Below are positions 33,943-43,092 of a stretch of 64,000 nucleotides of DNA, piece by piece. The stretch's first letter is position 1, and each line of letters starts with the position of its first letter. The translations under genes were made by a program, and so were the position numbers. The DNA is from Streptomyces sp. NRRL F-5135 (GTDB taxonomy: Bacteria; Actinomycetota; Actinomycetes; Streptomycetales; Streptomycetaceae): assembly GCF_000719775.1 (NCBI RefSeq), contig NZ_JOHR01000004.1, positions 248,001-312,000 on the forward strand, written 5' to 3'. The notes beneath the pieces are model-generated. The model searched no databases. It was given only the letters and a program-made list of their open reading frames with translations, and was not told where the DNA came from.

Positions 33943-34193
33943 GCCGTCCGCGGCGGGTTCCCTCCCGTGCGTGTCGTCACGCCCTGGGCCGGGGAGGGGG
34001 CCCGCTCACCGCCCGACCACAACCCGGCCACGGAACGGCCCGTGCTCCCGCACGAACCGCACGACCCGCGGCGTCACGACCCGTACGGCCGAGCAACGCT
34101 GCCCTTTCACCCGCCGCGGCCCCGAGAGTGGAGGCGTGAGGGCGCGCCGACCCGCGCGCACCTGGCCCCGTACCCGTAGCCCAGGAGCCCGCC

Positions 34194-34799
34194 ATGACCT
34201 GCCGCACCCGCCGCACCCGCCGGTCCTCCCGTATCCGCCGCGCTTGTCGCACCTGCCGCACGCACTCCGTCCGTCGCGATGCCGGGTTGCTCGCCCTCCG
34301 GCTCGGCATGGGCGGGGTGCTGGCCGCGCACGGCGCCCAGAAGCTGTTCGGCTGGTTCGGCGGCGGCGGGATCGGCGGGACCGCCCAGGCCATGGAGGCG
34401 ATGGGCTTCCGGCCCGGCCGGCCGAGCGCCGTCGCCTCCGGGCTCGCGGAGGCGGGCGGCGGCACGCTGCTCGCGCTGGGGCTCGCCACCCCGGCCGCCG
34501 CGGCGGCGGTCGCCGGCAACATGGCCGCGGCGGTGTCGGTGCAGGCACCGAACGGCTTCTTCAGCCAGGAGGGCGGCTTCGAGTACCCGGCGCTCCTGGG
34601 CTGGGCGGCGTCCGGTGTCGGCCTGGCGGGGCCCGGCCGGCTGTCCCTGGACCATTTCACCGGCCACCGGTTCGACCGGCCGTGGATGGTGCCGGCCGCC
34701 CTCGCGGTGACCGGGGCCGCGACGGCCGTCGTCATCTGCCGGCGGGCCCGGGCCGTGGACGCCGAGCGGGAACAGGCCATGGCCACCGGCGAGCCCTGA
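34194..34799 (+). CDS. DoxX family membrane protein
   Basis: Small integral membrane protein of 201 aa with about four helices. RLGMGGVLAAHGAQKLFGWF is the DoxX signature and NGFFSQEGGFEYPALL the conserved later segment. Members act with redox or thiosulphate/quinone systems, often unassigned. The N-terminal 28 residues are almost all Arg, Thr, Ser and Cys, from a GC-rich triplet repeat, so a later start is possible. The ATG follows CAGGAG by 7 bases. The 251-base gap upstream (33943-34193) shows nothing recognisable. Confidence 0.85.
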   Translation: MTCRTRRTRRSSRIRRACRTCRTHSVRRDAGLLALRLGMGGVLAAHGAQKLFGWFGGGGIGGTAQAMEAMGFRPGRPSAVASGLAEAGGGTLLALGLATPAAAAAVAGNMAAAVSVQAPNGFFSQEGGFEYPALLGWAASGVGLAGPGRLSLDHFTGHRFDRPWMVPAALAVTGAATAVVICRRARAVDAEREQAMATGEP

Positions 34800-34863
34800 G
34801 CGGAGGGGCGCTCGGAAGGGACGAAGAGGGGACCGGGACGACACCCTGGCTACGATCTCCGGC

Positions 34864-35604
34864 ATGCTCGCCCTCCTGCACACCTCGCCGCTGCACGTCC
34901 CGGTCTTCGACGGTCTGCGCGACGCCGGCCATCCGGGCCTCGCGCTGCGCCACCTCGTGCACGAGGACCTGCTGGGCCGGGCCAGGTCAGCGGGACCGGA
35001 CGCCGTGGCCGGGGCCGTCGGGGCGGTGCTCGCCCGCGCCGTCGCCGAGGGCGCCACCGCCGTGCTGTGCACCTGCTCCACCCTCGGTGCCGTCGCCGAG
35101 GCGGCCGGGCCCGCTCTCGGGGTGCCGGTGCTCCGGGTGGACCGGCCCATGGCGCGGGCGGCGGCGGCCGCCGGCCGGGTCGTCGTCATCGCCGCGCTGG
35201 AGAGCACACTGGAACCGACGGCCGCACTCGTCCGAGAAGAGGCGGCGGGGCGGCCCGTGGCACTCCGTACGGTGCTGGTGGCCGGGGCGTGGGAGCGCTT
35301 CGAGGCCGGTGACCGGGACGGCTTTCTGGACGCGGTGGCCACCGCCGTCGACGCGGTCACCGGAGCAGACGCGATCGTCCTGGCCCAGGCGTCGATGGCC
35401 GACGCGGCCGATCGCACCACCACCAGCGCGGTGGTCCTGGCCAGTCCCCGCTCCGGGCTGGCCGCCGCGGCGGCCCTCGGCCGAGGACGCCCCGCCGGCG
35501 GACACGTTCCGCGTGGCACCACGCGTGGAGTACACGCGCGGGGGCACGCGCACCGCGAGACATCGGTAACGCACGACACTGGTTCACCTGGAGGTCCGGC
35601 ATGA
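34864..35604 (+). CDS. Asp/Glu racemase-superfamily protein
   Basis: A 246-aa protein of the aspartate/glutamate racemase and arylmalonate decarboxylase superfamily. LCTCSTLG near residue 76 supplies the first catalytic Cys. The mirror position reads VLAQASMAD, with Gln/Ala instead of Cys, so a one-Cys decarboxylase, isomerase or ring-cleavage reaction is more likely than racemisation. The C-terminal 45 residues are Gly/Arg/His-rich and not part of the fold. Its stop overlaps the start of a proline-rich gene (ATGA). Confidence 0.8.
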   Translation: MLALLHTSPLHVPVFDGLRDAGHPGLALRHLVHEDLLGRARSAGPDAVAGAVGAVLARAVAEGATAVLCTCSTLGAVAEAAGPALGVPVLRVDRPMARAAAAAGRVVVIAALESTLEPTAALVREEAAGRPVALRTVLVAGAWERFEAGDRDGFLDAVATAVDAVTGADAIVLAQASMADAADRTTTSAVVLASPRSGLAAAAALGRGRPAGGHVPRGTTRGVHARGHAHRETSVTHDTGSPGGPA

Positions 35605-35843
35605 CCAGCCCGTACCCCGACCCCGTACCGCACCCCGATCCGGTACCGCCGTCCCCCACGCCGCCGCCCGGTCCGCCGGGGCCGACCCCTGGGCCGACAC
35701 CGGGACCGGGGCCGTCGCCGACCCCGCCGGCCCCCGGCCCCGTCCCCACACCGGATCCGGTGCCGCACCCGCCGGGCCCCGACCCCGTGCCGGAGCCGGA
35801 GCCCTCGCCGGGACCCATCGGCCGGACCGGCCGGCCGAGGTGA
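35601..35843 (+). CDS. small proline-rich protein
   Basis: An 80-aa ORF with about half Pro, built from repeated PDPVP, PGPTPGP and PSPTPP units, with no signal peptide or helix. It starts with ATGA overlap to the racemase-like gene, and GGAGG lies 6 bases upstream, so translation is likely. I do not recognise a function; an extended polyproline spacer or adaptor is possible. A bidirectional terminator follows. Confidence 0.6.
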   Translation: MTSPYPDPVPHPDPVPPSPTPPPGPPGPTPGPTPGPGPSPTPPAPGPVPTPDPVPHPPGPDPVPEPEPSPGPIGRTGRPR

Positions 35844-35869
35844 CCCGACCGGCTCGGCAGAGGCCCGCC

Positions 35870-35917
35870 CACCGGCCGGGCAGGGCAGGCTGACCTGCCT
35901 ACCTGCCCCGGCCGGTG
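35870..35917. terminator. bidirectional terminator before gnd
   Basis: Arms starting CACCGGCCGGGCAGG and ending CCCCGGCCGGTG pair over about 20 bases with small bulges around a CTGA loop, between the convergent proline-rich and gnd genes. Confidence 0.8.
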
Positions 35918-35949
35918 GCGGCGGCCGCGACCGGCCTGCGCCGGCGTTG

Positions 35950-37389
35950 TCAGCCCGCCACCTCGGAACGGTCGCCGCCCCAGAGGGTGTGGAAGGAGCC
36001 CTCGCGGTCCGTACGCCGGTAGGTGTGCGCCCCGAAGAAGTCGCGCTGTCCCTGGGTCAGCGCGGCCGGCAGCCGCCGTGCGCGCAGCGCGTCGTAGTAG
36101 GCGAGCGCCGCGGAGAAGCCCGGCGTGGGCACCCCTTGGCCCACGGCGGCGGCGATCACCGCGCGCCAGTCGTCCTGGGCCGCGCCGATCTCCTCGGCGA
36201 ACTGCTTGTCCGACAGCAGGCTCGGCAGGTCGCGCCGCGCGTCGTACGCGGCGCGGATCCGGTCGAGGAACGCGGCACGGATGATGCACCCCGCCCGCCA
36301 CAGCGAGGCCACCGAGCCGAGGTCGATGTCCCAGCCGTACTCCTCGCTGCCCGCCTGGATCTGGTGGAAGCCCTGCGTGTACGAGACGATCTTCGACGCG
36401 TACAGCGCCTGCTCCACCTGGTCCGCGAAGCGGGCCGCCTCGGCCTCGTCCAGCGGCGCCGCCGTCGGTCCCGGCAGGGACTGCGAGGCGTCGCGCAGCC
36501 CCGCGTGCCCGGACAGCGAGCGGGCGAAGACCGCCTCGGCGATACCGGAGACCGGCACACCGAGGTCGAGCGCGATCTGCACGGTCCAGCGGCCGGTGCC
36601 CTTCTGCTCCGCCTGGTCCGCCACGATGTCCACGAACGGCTTGCCGGTGTCCGCGTCCGTGTGGGCGAGCACCTCCGCCGTGATGTCGATCAGGTACGAG
36701 TCGAGCCGTCCGGTGTTCCAGGTCCGGAAGGTCTCCGCGATCTTCGCGGGGGAGTAGCCCGCGACCGACCGCAGCAGGTGGTAAGCCTCCGCGATCAGCT
36801 GCATGTCGGCGTACTCGATGCCGTTGTGGACCATCTTCACGAAGTGGCCCGCGCCGTCGGGCCCGATGTGCGCCACGCACGGCGTGCCGTCGTCCGCCTT
36901 CGCGGCGATCCGCTCCAGGAGCGGGCCCAGCGACGCGTACGACTCGGTGGAGCCGCCCGGCATGATGCTCGGCCCGTGCAGCGCCCCCTCCTCGCCGCCC
37001 GAGATGCCGACCCCGACGAAGTGGATGCCGCGCTCGCGCAGCTCCTTCTCCCGGCGCCGGGTGTCCGCGAAGTGCGCGTTGCCGCCGTCGATGATGACGT
37101 CGCCCTCCTCCAGCAGGGGGGCGAACTCCTCGATCACGGCGTCCGTCGCGGCGCCCGCCTTCACCATGATGACCAGCCGCCGCGGGCGCTCCAGCGCCGC
37201 GACGAACTCCTCCGCGGACTCGGCGGGGACGAAGGTGCCCTCGGCACCGAACTCGTCCACCAGGGCACGGGTCTTCGACACGGTGCGGTTGTGCAGCGCG
37301 ACCGTGAGTCCGTTCCGGGCGAAGTTACGGGCGAGGTTGCGTCCCATCACCGCGAGCCCGGTGACGCCGATCTGGGCAGTACCACTCAT
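35950..37389 (-). CDS. gnd: 6-phosphogluconate dehydrogenase (decarboxylating)
   Basis: Cytosolic pentose-phosphate enzyme converting 6-phosphogluconate and NADP+ to ribulose 5-phosphate, CO2 and NADPH. The 479-aa length is that of the long (E. coli-like) form. GLAVMGRNLARN is the nucleotide loop, DGGNAHF and GISGGEEGA bind substrate, and FVKMVHNGIEY holds the catalytic Lys and His/Asn residues. The ATG follows AGGAG by 7 bases. It stands alone, divergent from a DeoR regulator across a 553-base gap. Confidence 0.96.
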   Translation of the reverse strand: MSGTAQIGVTGLAVMGRNLARNFARNGLTVALHNRTVSKTRALVDEFGAEGTFVPAESAEEFVAALERPRRLVIMVKAGAATDAVIEEFAPLLEEGDVIIDGGNAHFADTRRREKELRERGIHFVGVGISGGEEGALHGPSIMPGGSTESYASLGPLLERIAAKADDGTPCVAHIGPDGAGHFVKMVHNGIEYADMQLIAEAYHLLRSVAGYSPAKIAETFRTWNTGRLDSYLIDITAEVLAHTDADTGKPFVDIVADQAEQKGTGRWTVQIALDLGVPVSGIAEAVFARSLSGHAGLRDASQSLPGPTAAPLDEAEAARFADQVEQALYASKIVSYTQGFHQIQAGSEEYGWDIDLGSVASLWRAGCIIRAAFLDRIRAAYDARRDLPSLLSDKQFAEEIGAAQDDWRAVIAAAVGQGVPTPGFSAALAYYDALRARRLPAALTQGQRDFFGAHTYRRTDREGSFHTLWGGDRSEVAG

Positions 37390-37942
37390 GCGTGTGCTCC
37401 TGGTTGTCGGTGTTGCTGTTGGTGCTCGGCTTCGTCTGTCGCTTCTGTCGGGGTCGCCGTGCCCGTCCTGAAGCGATACGCGGTGACGAACACGGCTGTT
37501 CAGTCATCCTCAAGCTCCGGGGAAGGTTACGCATTCCTGGTCGGCCGCACCCTCTTCCGTCCGAAGTGTGAACCGTCCGCCGAGGCTTCGGTGAGCCGCC
37601 GCGAGCCGCTGTGATCGGGCCGCGCACCACCGGGCGTACCGGAGGCCGCCGGGGCCGGCGGCGCTCCGAATGCGGACAGGGGGAGCGCCGTACGGGCACC
37701 GGCAGACGGGAAAGCGCACTCCGCGCCGGGCGCCGAACGGGCGCGAAAGGTCCGTGAAGCGGGCTGTGACGCGGGCGACATTCCCCCTCTCATGGGTGCT
37801 GGCCTGCGGTGATAACAAATGCGAAACGGGCACATGCGGTCACATGTACTTCTGTGAAGGGCCTGGTCGCGGCCTGGGCCTTGCTTGTACAAACGACGCA
37901 TGAGCCCGAACGGGTGCTGAGCCGCAGTGAGCAGGGAAGTGT
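37390..37942. other. 553-base gap between gnd and DeoR genes
   Basis: Must hold two divergent promoters. TTGTACAA (37885-37892) is an 8-base palindrome about 50 bases before the DeoR gene, and a TCACA/TGTGA inverted repeat with 8-base spacing lies near 37840-37857. Short reading frames here have no ribosome sites or recognisable sequence, so I annotate none. Confidence 0.5.
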
Positions 37943-38710
37943 GTGGTCGTGGACACCGACGAGCGTCGCCGAGAAATTCTGGAGATCGCCCGACGTGACG
38001 GGTCGGTGGAGGTCACCGCGTTGGCCGCCCGGCTCGCGGTGGCGAAGGAAACCATCCGGCGCGACCTCCACACCCTGGAGGAGCACGGACTGGTGCGGCG
38101 CACCCACGGCGGCGCCTATCCCGTGGAGAGCGCCGGGTTCGAGACGACGCTCGCCGCCCGGACCACCCGGCTCGTCCCTCAGAAGTCCCGGATAGCCGCC
38201 GCTGCCGCCGACCTCCTCGGGGACGCGGAGACGGTCTTCGTCGACGAGGGCTTCACTCCCCAGCTGGTGGCCGAGGCGCTGCCCAGGGACCGGCCGCTGA
38301 CCGTGGTCACCGCGTCCCTCGCGGTGGCGACCGCGCTCGCCGACGCCGAGAAGTTCGCCGTGTTGCTGCTCGGCGGCCGGGTGCGCGGCTCCACCATGGC
38401 CACGGTCGACCACTGGACCACCCGCATGCTCGCCGACTTCGTCATCGACCTGGCGTACGTCGGCGCCAACGGCATCTCCCGCCAGTACGGCCTGACCACC
38501 CCCGACCCGGCCGTCAGTGAGGTGAAGGCGCAGGCCATGCGGAGCTCCCGGCGCAGGGTCTTCGCCGGGATACACACCAAGTTCGGCGCGGTGAGCTTCT
38601 GCCGCTTCGCCGAGGTGGCCGAGTTCGAGGCGATCGTGACCGACACGGGTCTGCCGTCGGCAGAGGCCCAGCGCTACTCCCTGCTGGGGCCGCACGTCAT
38701 CCGTGTCTGA
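37943..38710 (+). CDS. DeoR/GlpR-family regulator of the polyol operon
   Basis: A 255-aa repressor. The N-terminal helix-turn-helix is followed by AVAKETIRRDLHTLEE and RTHGGA, the DeoR signature, and the C-terminal sugar-phosphate domain includes FVDEGFTPQL and GANGIS. DeoR proteins are usually released by a phosphorylated sugar intermediate. It begins at GTG 37943, with a second GTG at 37949 also possible. The next five genes in the same direction form a polyol uptake and oxidation operon, which it most likely controls. Confidence 0.9.
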   Translation: MVVDTDERRREILEIARRDGSVEVTALAARLAVAKETIRRDLHTLEEHGLVRRTHGGAYPVESAGFETTLAARTTRLVPQKSRIAAAAADLLGDAETVFVDEGFTPQLVAEALPRDRPLTVVTASLAVATALADAEKFAVLLLGGRVRGSTMATVDHWTTRMLADFVIDLAYVGANGISRQYGLTTPDPAVSEVKAQAMRSSRRRVFAGIHTKFGAVSFCRFAEVAEFEAIVTDTGLPSAEAQRYSLLGPHVIRV

Positions 38711-38847
38711 GCCACCCGCCTCCCACTCCGCCACCGCGAGACCTCCGGCCGGTTCGGCCCCTCGCCCGGCGGGTGCCGGGACGAAGACGTCCCCGAGCCC
38801 CTTGTTTTCCGTACCATCCCGCAACGAATTATCAGGAGAGAGATCTG

Positions 38848-40209
38848 ATGCCCCTCCACCAACGACGACGACGTCGAATGTATGTGCGCATGGGCGTGGG
38901 CGTCGCCCTCACATCACTGCTCGCGGGATGCGCCGGCGCGGGGGGTGCGGCCTCCGGGGGGAGCGACACGATCAACGTGCTCATGGTGAACAACCCGCAG
39001 ATGATCGAACTCCAGAAGCTGACCGCGAGTCACTTCACCAAGGAGACCGGCATCAAGGTCAACTTCACGGTGCTGCCGGAGAACGACGCCCGTGACAAGT
39101 TCACCCAGGACTTCGCCAACCAGGCGGGCCAGTACGACGTCGCCACCATGAGCAACTTCGAGACACCGTTCTTCGCGAAGAACGGCTGGCTGGAACCGCT
39201 CGACGGCCACCTCGCCAAGGACCCAGGATTCGACCAGGACGACATCCTGAAGCCGCTGCGCGAGTCCCTCACGGCCGAGGACGGCAAGGTGTACGCCGAA
39301 CCCTTCTACGGTGAGTCGTCCTTCCTCATGTACCGCAAGGACGTCTTCGAGGCCAAGAACCTCACCATGCCCGAGAAGCCCACCTGGCAGCAGGTCGCCG
39401 ACCTCGCCGCCAAGGCGGACGGCGCCGAACGCGGCATGCGGGGCATCTGCCTGCGCGGACTGCCCGGCTGGGGCGAGGTCATCGCCCCCCTGACCACCGT
39501 CGTCAACACCATGGGCGGCACCTGGTTCACCAAGGACTGGGAGGCCCAGCTCACCGGCCCGGGCTTCACCAAGGCCGCGAAGTTCTACGTCGACCTCGTC
39601 AGGAAGCACGGCGAGGCGGGCGCCTCCCAGGCCGGCTACGCCGAGTGCCTCAACAACATGACGCAGGGCAAGAGCGCCATGTGGTACGACGCCACCGCGG
39701 GCGCCGGCTCGCTGGAGGCCAAGGGCTCCCCGGTCAAGGGCAAGATCGGGTACGTGCCCGCGCCCGTGGAGCAGACCGACAGCTCGGGCTGGCTCTACAC
39801 CTGGGCCTGGGGCATCCAGAAGTCCTCCCCGAAGACCGACAAGGCGTGGAAGTTCGTCTCCTGGGCGTCCAGCAAGGAGTACGAGAACCTCGTCGGCGAG
39901 ACGAGCGGCTGGTCCAACGTGCCCGCCGGCAAGCGGGCCTCGACCTACGCCAACCCCGCCTACCTCAAGGAGGCGGCCGCCTTCGCCGAGGTCACCAAGC
40001 AGGCCATCGCCAGCGCGGACCCGCGCGACCCCGGCACCCAGCCCCGGCCCACGGTCGGTGTGCACTTCGTCGACATACCCGAGTTCACCGACCTCGGCAC
40101 CAAGGTGTCGCAGGAGATCAGCGCGGCCATCGCGGGCAAGCAGTCCGTCGAAGAAGCGCTGAAGACCTCCCAGAAGCTCGCCGAGAAGGTGGGGGACAAG
40201 CAGCGATGA
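38848..40209 (+). CDS. ABC polyol/sugar-binding lipoprotein
   Basis: Solute-binding lipoprotein of 453 aa: basic N-terminus, a short hydrophobic stretch and lipobox LAGC with Cys28. Segments such as YDVATMSNFETPFFAKNGWL and YGESSFLMYRKD fit SmoE/MtlE-type polyol-binding proteins. The ATG at 38848 follows AGGAGAG. Its stop overlaps the first permease start (ATGA). It feeds a polyol to the permeases; the exact ligand (mannitol, sorbitol or arabitol) cannot be decided. Confidence 0.9.
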   Translation: MPLHQRRRRRMYVRMGVGVALTSLLAGCAGAGGAASGGSDTINVLMVNNPQMIELQKLTASHFTKETGIKVNFTVLPENDARDKFTQDFANQAGQYDVATMSNFETPFFAKNGWLEPLDGHLAKDPGFDQDDILKPLRESLTAEDGKVYAEPFYGESSFLMYRKDVFEAKNLTMPEKPTWQQVADLAAKADGAERGMRGICLRGLPGWGEVIAPLTTVVNTMGGTWFTKDWEAQLTGPGFTKAAKFYVDLVRKHGEAGASQAGYAECLNNMTQGKSAMWYDATAGAGSLEAKGSPVKGKIGYVPAPVEQTDSSGWLYTWAWGIQKSSPKTDKAWKFVSWASSKEYENLVGETSGWSNVPAGKRASTYANPAYLKEAAAFAEVTKQAIASADPRDPGTQPRPTVGVHFVDIPEFTDLGTKVSQEISAAIAGKQSVEEALKTSQKLAEKVGDKQR

Positions 40210-41189
40210 GCACCTCCGTCAGCACCGCACCATCCGCACCGGCCGGCGCGCCCGGCCCCGCGACGGCGCCGAAGGCGGCCCGTACGGCCTCCGACCGGGC
40301 GCGCGCCTGGGCCACCCGGGCCCCGCTCCTGCCCGCCCTCGTCTTCCTGGTCGCGGTCACCCAGCTGCCTTTCGTGGCGACCCTGGTGATCTCGCTCTTC
40401 GACTGGAACTCGCTCTCCCCCGACAACCGCCGCTTCGCCGGGCTCTCCAACTACGCGTCGGTCTTCACCGACGCGAGCCTGCGCGAATCGGTGTTCACCA
40501 CCGTCCTGCTCACGGCCACCGTCGTGATCGTCAGCGTGGTCCTCGGCATGCTGCTGGCGCTGCTGCTGGACCGTTCGTTCATGGGCCGCGGCTTCGTCCG
40601 CACCCTGCTGATCACCCCGTTCCTGCTGGTGCCCGTCTCGGCGGCGCTGCTGTGGAAGCACGCCCTGTACAACCCCGAGTACGGCCTGCTCAACGGCGGC
40701 TGGGCCTGGTTCATGGGCCTCTTCGGAGTCTCCGAGCCCGCGCAGCCCGACTGGATCTCCGACATGCCGCTGCTGGCGGTCGAGACGGCCCTGATCTGGC
40801 AGTGGACCCCGTTCATGATGCTGATCCTGCTCGCCGGGCTGCAGAGCCGGCCCGCCGAGATCCTGGAGGCCGCGCGGCTGGACGGCGCGTCCCCCTGGCA
40901 GATGTTCCGCTACCTGACCCTGCCGCACCTGCGCCGCTACCTGGAACTGGGCATCCTGCTCGGGTCCATCTACATCGTGCAGAACTTCGACGCGGTGTTC
41001 ACCCTCACCGCGGGCGGCCTCGGCACGGCGAATCTGCCGTACACCATCTACCAGACCTTCTACAAGGCTTACGAATACGGACTGGCCTCCGCCGCCGGCG
41101 TCGTCGTCGTGATCGGCACGATCGTGATCGCGACCTTCGCCCTGCGTGTGGTCTCGTCCCTCTTCAGCGAGGAGGCGAACCGCGCATGA
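40206..41189 (+). CDS. ABC polyol permease 1
   Basis: Membrane permease of 327 aa with about six helices and an EAA loop EAARLDGASPWQMFRYL. The ATG overlaps the binding-protein stop and its own stop overlaps the next permease start, so the three are made in fixed ratio. The first 35 residues are a flexible Ala/Pro/Ser cytoplasmic extension. Confidence 0.92.
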   Translation: MSTSVSTAPSAPAGAPGPATAPKAARTASDRARAWATRAPLLPALVFLVAVTQLPFVATLVISLFDWNSLSPDNRRFAGLSNYASVFTDASLRESVFTTVLLTATVVIVSVVLGMLLALLLDRSFMGRGFVRTLLITPFLLVPVSAALLWKHALYNPEYGLLNGGWAWFMGLFGVSEPAQPDWISDMPLLAVETALIWQWTPFMMLILLAGLQSRPAEILEAARLDGASPWQMFRYLTLPHLRRYLELGILLGSIYIVQNFDAVFTLTAGGLGTANLPYTIYQTFYKAYEYGLASAAGVVVVIGTIVIATFALRVVSSLFSEEANRA

Positions 41190-42103
41190 GCACCCACTCC
41201 GTCGCGGACACCGCGAACACCGCGTCGACCACGGCCGCGCGGCCCCGTGTCGAGCACAAGTACGCCCCCGAGGCCCGGCGGTCCAGGCGGATCAACACCG
41301 GACTGGGCGTGCTGGCCTGGATCATCGGCATCGTCTTCTGCCTGCCGGCACTGTGGATGCTGCTCACCTCCTTCCACTCGGAGGCGGACGCCGCCACCAA
41401 CCCGCCCTCGCTGGCGGCGAGCCTCACGCTCGACGGCTACCGGACCTTCTTCGGGGACGGCGGCGGCGCGAGCCCCTGGCCGCCGCTGCTCAACTCGCTG
41501 ATGGCGTCGCTGTTCTCCACCGTCCTGGTGCTGCTGCTCGCGCTTCCGGCGGCGTACGCGCTGTCCATCCGGCGGGTGCGGAAGTGGACGGACGTGATGT
41601 TCTTCTTCCTGTCCACGAAGATGCTGCCCGTCGTCGCCGGCCTGCTGCCGGTGTACCTGTTCGCCAAGAACGTCGGGATGCTGGACAACATCTGGCTGCT
41701 CGTCATCCTCTACACCTCGATGAACCTGCCGATCGCGGTCTGGATGATGCAGTCCTTCCTCGCGGACGTGCCGGTCTCCATCATCGAGGCCGCCCAGGTG
41801 GACGGCGCCCGGCTGCCGACCGTCCTGGCCCGGGTCGTGGCACCGGTGGCCGCCCCGGGCATCGCGGCCACCTCGCTGATCTGCTTCATCTTCAGCTGGA
41901 ACGAGCTGCTGTTCGCCCGCGTGCTGACCGGGGTGCGGGCCGAGACCGCCCCCGTGTACCTGATGAGCGTCGTGACCAGCCAGGGACTCTTCCTGGCCCA
42001 GCTGTGCGCGGCGTCCGTCATCGTGTCACTGCCGGTGCTCGCCGCCGGCTTCGCCGCCCAGGACAAGCTGGTCCAGGGCCTGTCTCTTGGAGCTGTTAAA
42101 TAA
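41186..42103 (+). CDS. ABC polyol permease 2
   Basis: Second permease, 305 aa, six predicted helices, EAA loop EAAQVDGARLPTVLARV. It starts by ATGA overlap after GAGGAG and ends with TAATG overlap to the dehydrogenase gene. As in the xyloside operon, no ATPase gene is present, pointing to a shared MsiK-like ATPase. Confidence 0.92.
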   Translation: MSTHSVADTANTASTTAARPRVEHKYAPEARRSRRINTGLGVLAWIIGIVFCLPALWMLLTSFHSEADAATNPPSLAASLTLDGYRTFFGDGGGASPWPPLLNSLMASLFSTVLVLLLALPAAYALSIRRVRKWTDVMFFFLSTKMLPVVAGLLPVYLFAKNVGMLDNIWLLVILYTSMNLPIAVWMMQSFLADVPVSIIEAAQVDGARLPTVLARVVAPVAAPGIAATSLICFIFSWNELLFARVLTGVRAETAPVYLMSVVTSQGLFLAQLCAASVIVSLPVLAAGFAAQDKLVQGLSLGAVK

Positions 42104-43092
42104 TGAGGGCAGCGATCATCGAAGCCCCCGGCCAGGTTTCCGTCACGACGGTTCCCGATCCCACCCCGGGCCCCCGTGACGTGGTCGTCTCCGTCGCCTC
42201 GTGCGGACTGTGCGGCACCGACCTGCACATCCTCCAGGGAGAGTTCGCGCCCACCCTGCCGATCGTGCCGGGTCACGAGTTCGCGGGAGAGATCGTCGGC
42301 ATCGGCTCCGAGGTCACCGAGCTGTCCGTGGGCGACAAGGTCGCCGTGGACCCGTCCCTGCACTGCCACGAGTGCCGCTACTGCCGCGCCGGGCGGGGCA
42401 ACCTGTGCGACCGCTGGAACGCCATCGGCGTCAGCAAGCCCGGCGGGGCCGCCGAGTTCGCGGTCGCGCCCGTGGCCAACTGCGTCAAGCTGCCCGACCA
42501 CGTCGACGTCAGGGACGCGGCGCTGATCGAGCCGCTGTCCTGCGCGGTACGCGGCTACGACGTGCTCAGCTCGACGCTCGGCGCCGAGGTCCTCATCTAC
42601 GGGTCCGGCACCATGGGCCTGATGATGCTGGAACTGGCCAAGCGCACCGGTGCCGCCTCCGTCGACGTCCTGGACGTCAACCCGGAGCGGCTGGCGACCG
42701 CCGACAAGCTCGGCTGCTCGCGGTCCGCCGCCGCGGCCGACGAGCTGGACCGGCCGCGCGGCTGGGACGTCGTGATCGACGCCACCGGCAACGCCCGCGC
42801 CATCCAGGACGGCCTCGGCCGGGTCGCCAAGGGCGGTACGTTCCTCCAGTTCGGCGTCTCGGACTACGCCACGACCGCCGTCATCGAGCCGTACCGCATC
42901 TACAACCAGGAGATCACGATCACCGGCTCCATGGCGGTGCTGCACAGCTACGAGCGCGCCGCCGCGCTCTTCGCCACCGGGGTGCTCGACCCGGCGGTCT
43001 TCATCAGCGACCGGCTGCCGCTGGAGGAGTACCCGCAGGCGCTGGAGCGGTTCAAGGCGGGCAAGGGCCGCAAGATCGTGGTGGAGCCGTGA
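42103..43092 (+). CDS. zinc-dependent polyol dehydrogenase
   Basis: Medium-chain dehydrogenase of 329 aa. Catalytic zinc ligands are Cys37 (GLCGTD), His58-Glu59 (PGHEF) and Glu143 (IEPLSC). Structural zinc Cys residues are 88, 91, 94 and 102. The nucleotide loop is YGSGTMGLM. Sorbitol or arabitol-type dehydrogenases have this layout and oxidise a polyol to a ketose. Placed between a polyol importer and a PfkB kinase, it would make fructose or xylulose for phosphorylation. Confidence 0.9.
   Translation: MRAAIIEAPGQVSVTTVPDPTPGPRDVVVSVASCGLCGTDLHILQGEFAPTLPIVPGHEFAGEIVGIGSEVTELSVGDKVAVDPSLHCHECRYCRAGRGNLCDRWNAIGVSKPGGAAEFAVAPVANCVKLPDHVDVRDAALIEPLSCAVRGYDVLSSTLGAEVLIYGSGTMGLMMLELAKRTGAASVDVLDVNPERLATADKLGCSRSAAAADELDRPRGWDVVIDATGNARAIQDGLGRVAKGGTFLQFGVSDYATTAVIEPYRIYNQEITITGSMAVLHSYERAAALFATGVLDPAVFISDRLPLEEYPQALERFKAGKGRKIVVEP

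Noticed and set aside
33967..34179. Seventy-residue plus-strand frame before the DoxX gene
   Set aside because: No ribosome site and a composition of Pro/Arg/His typical of non-coding GC-rich sequence.
37510..37833. Open frames in the gnd/DeoR gap
   Set aside because: They have no ribosome site, unusual residue make-up and no motif; they look like chance frames in GC-rich DNA.
37840..37857. CRP-like site before the DeoR gene
   Set aside because: The half-sites are in the order TCACA then TGTGA with 8 bases between, the reverse of a CRP site.
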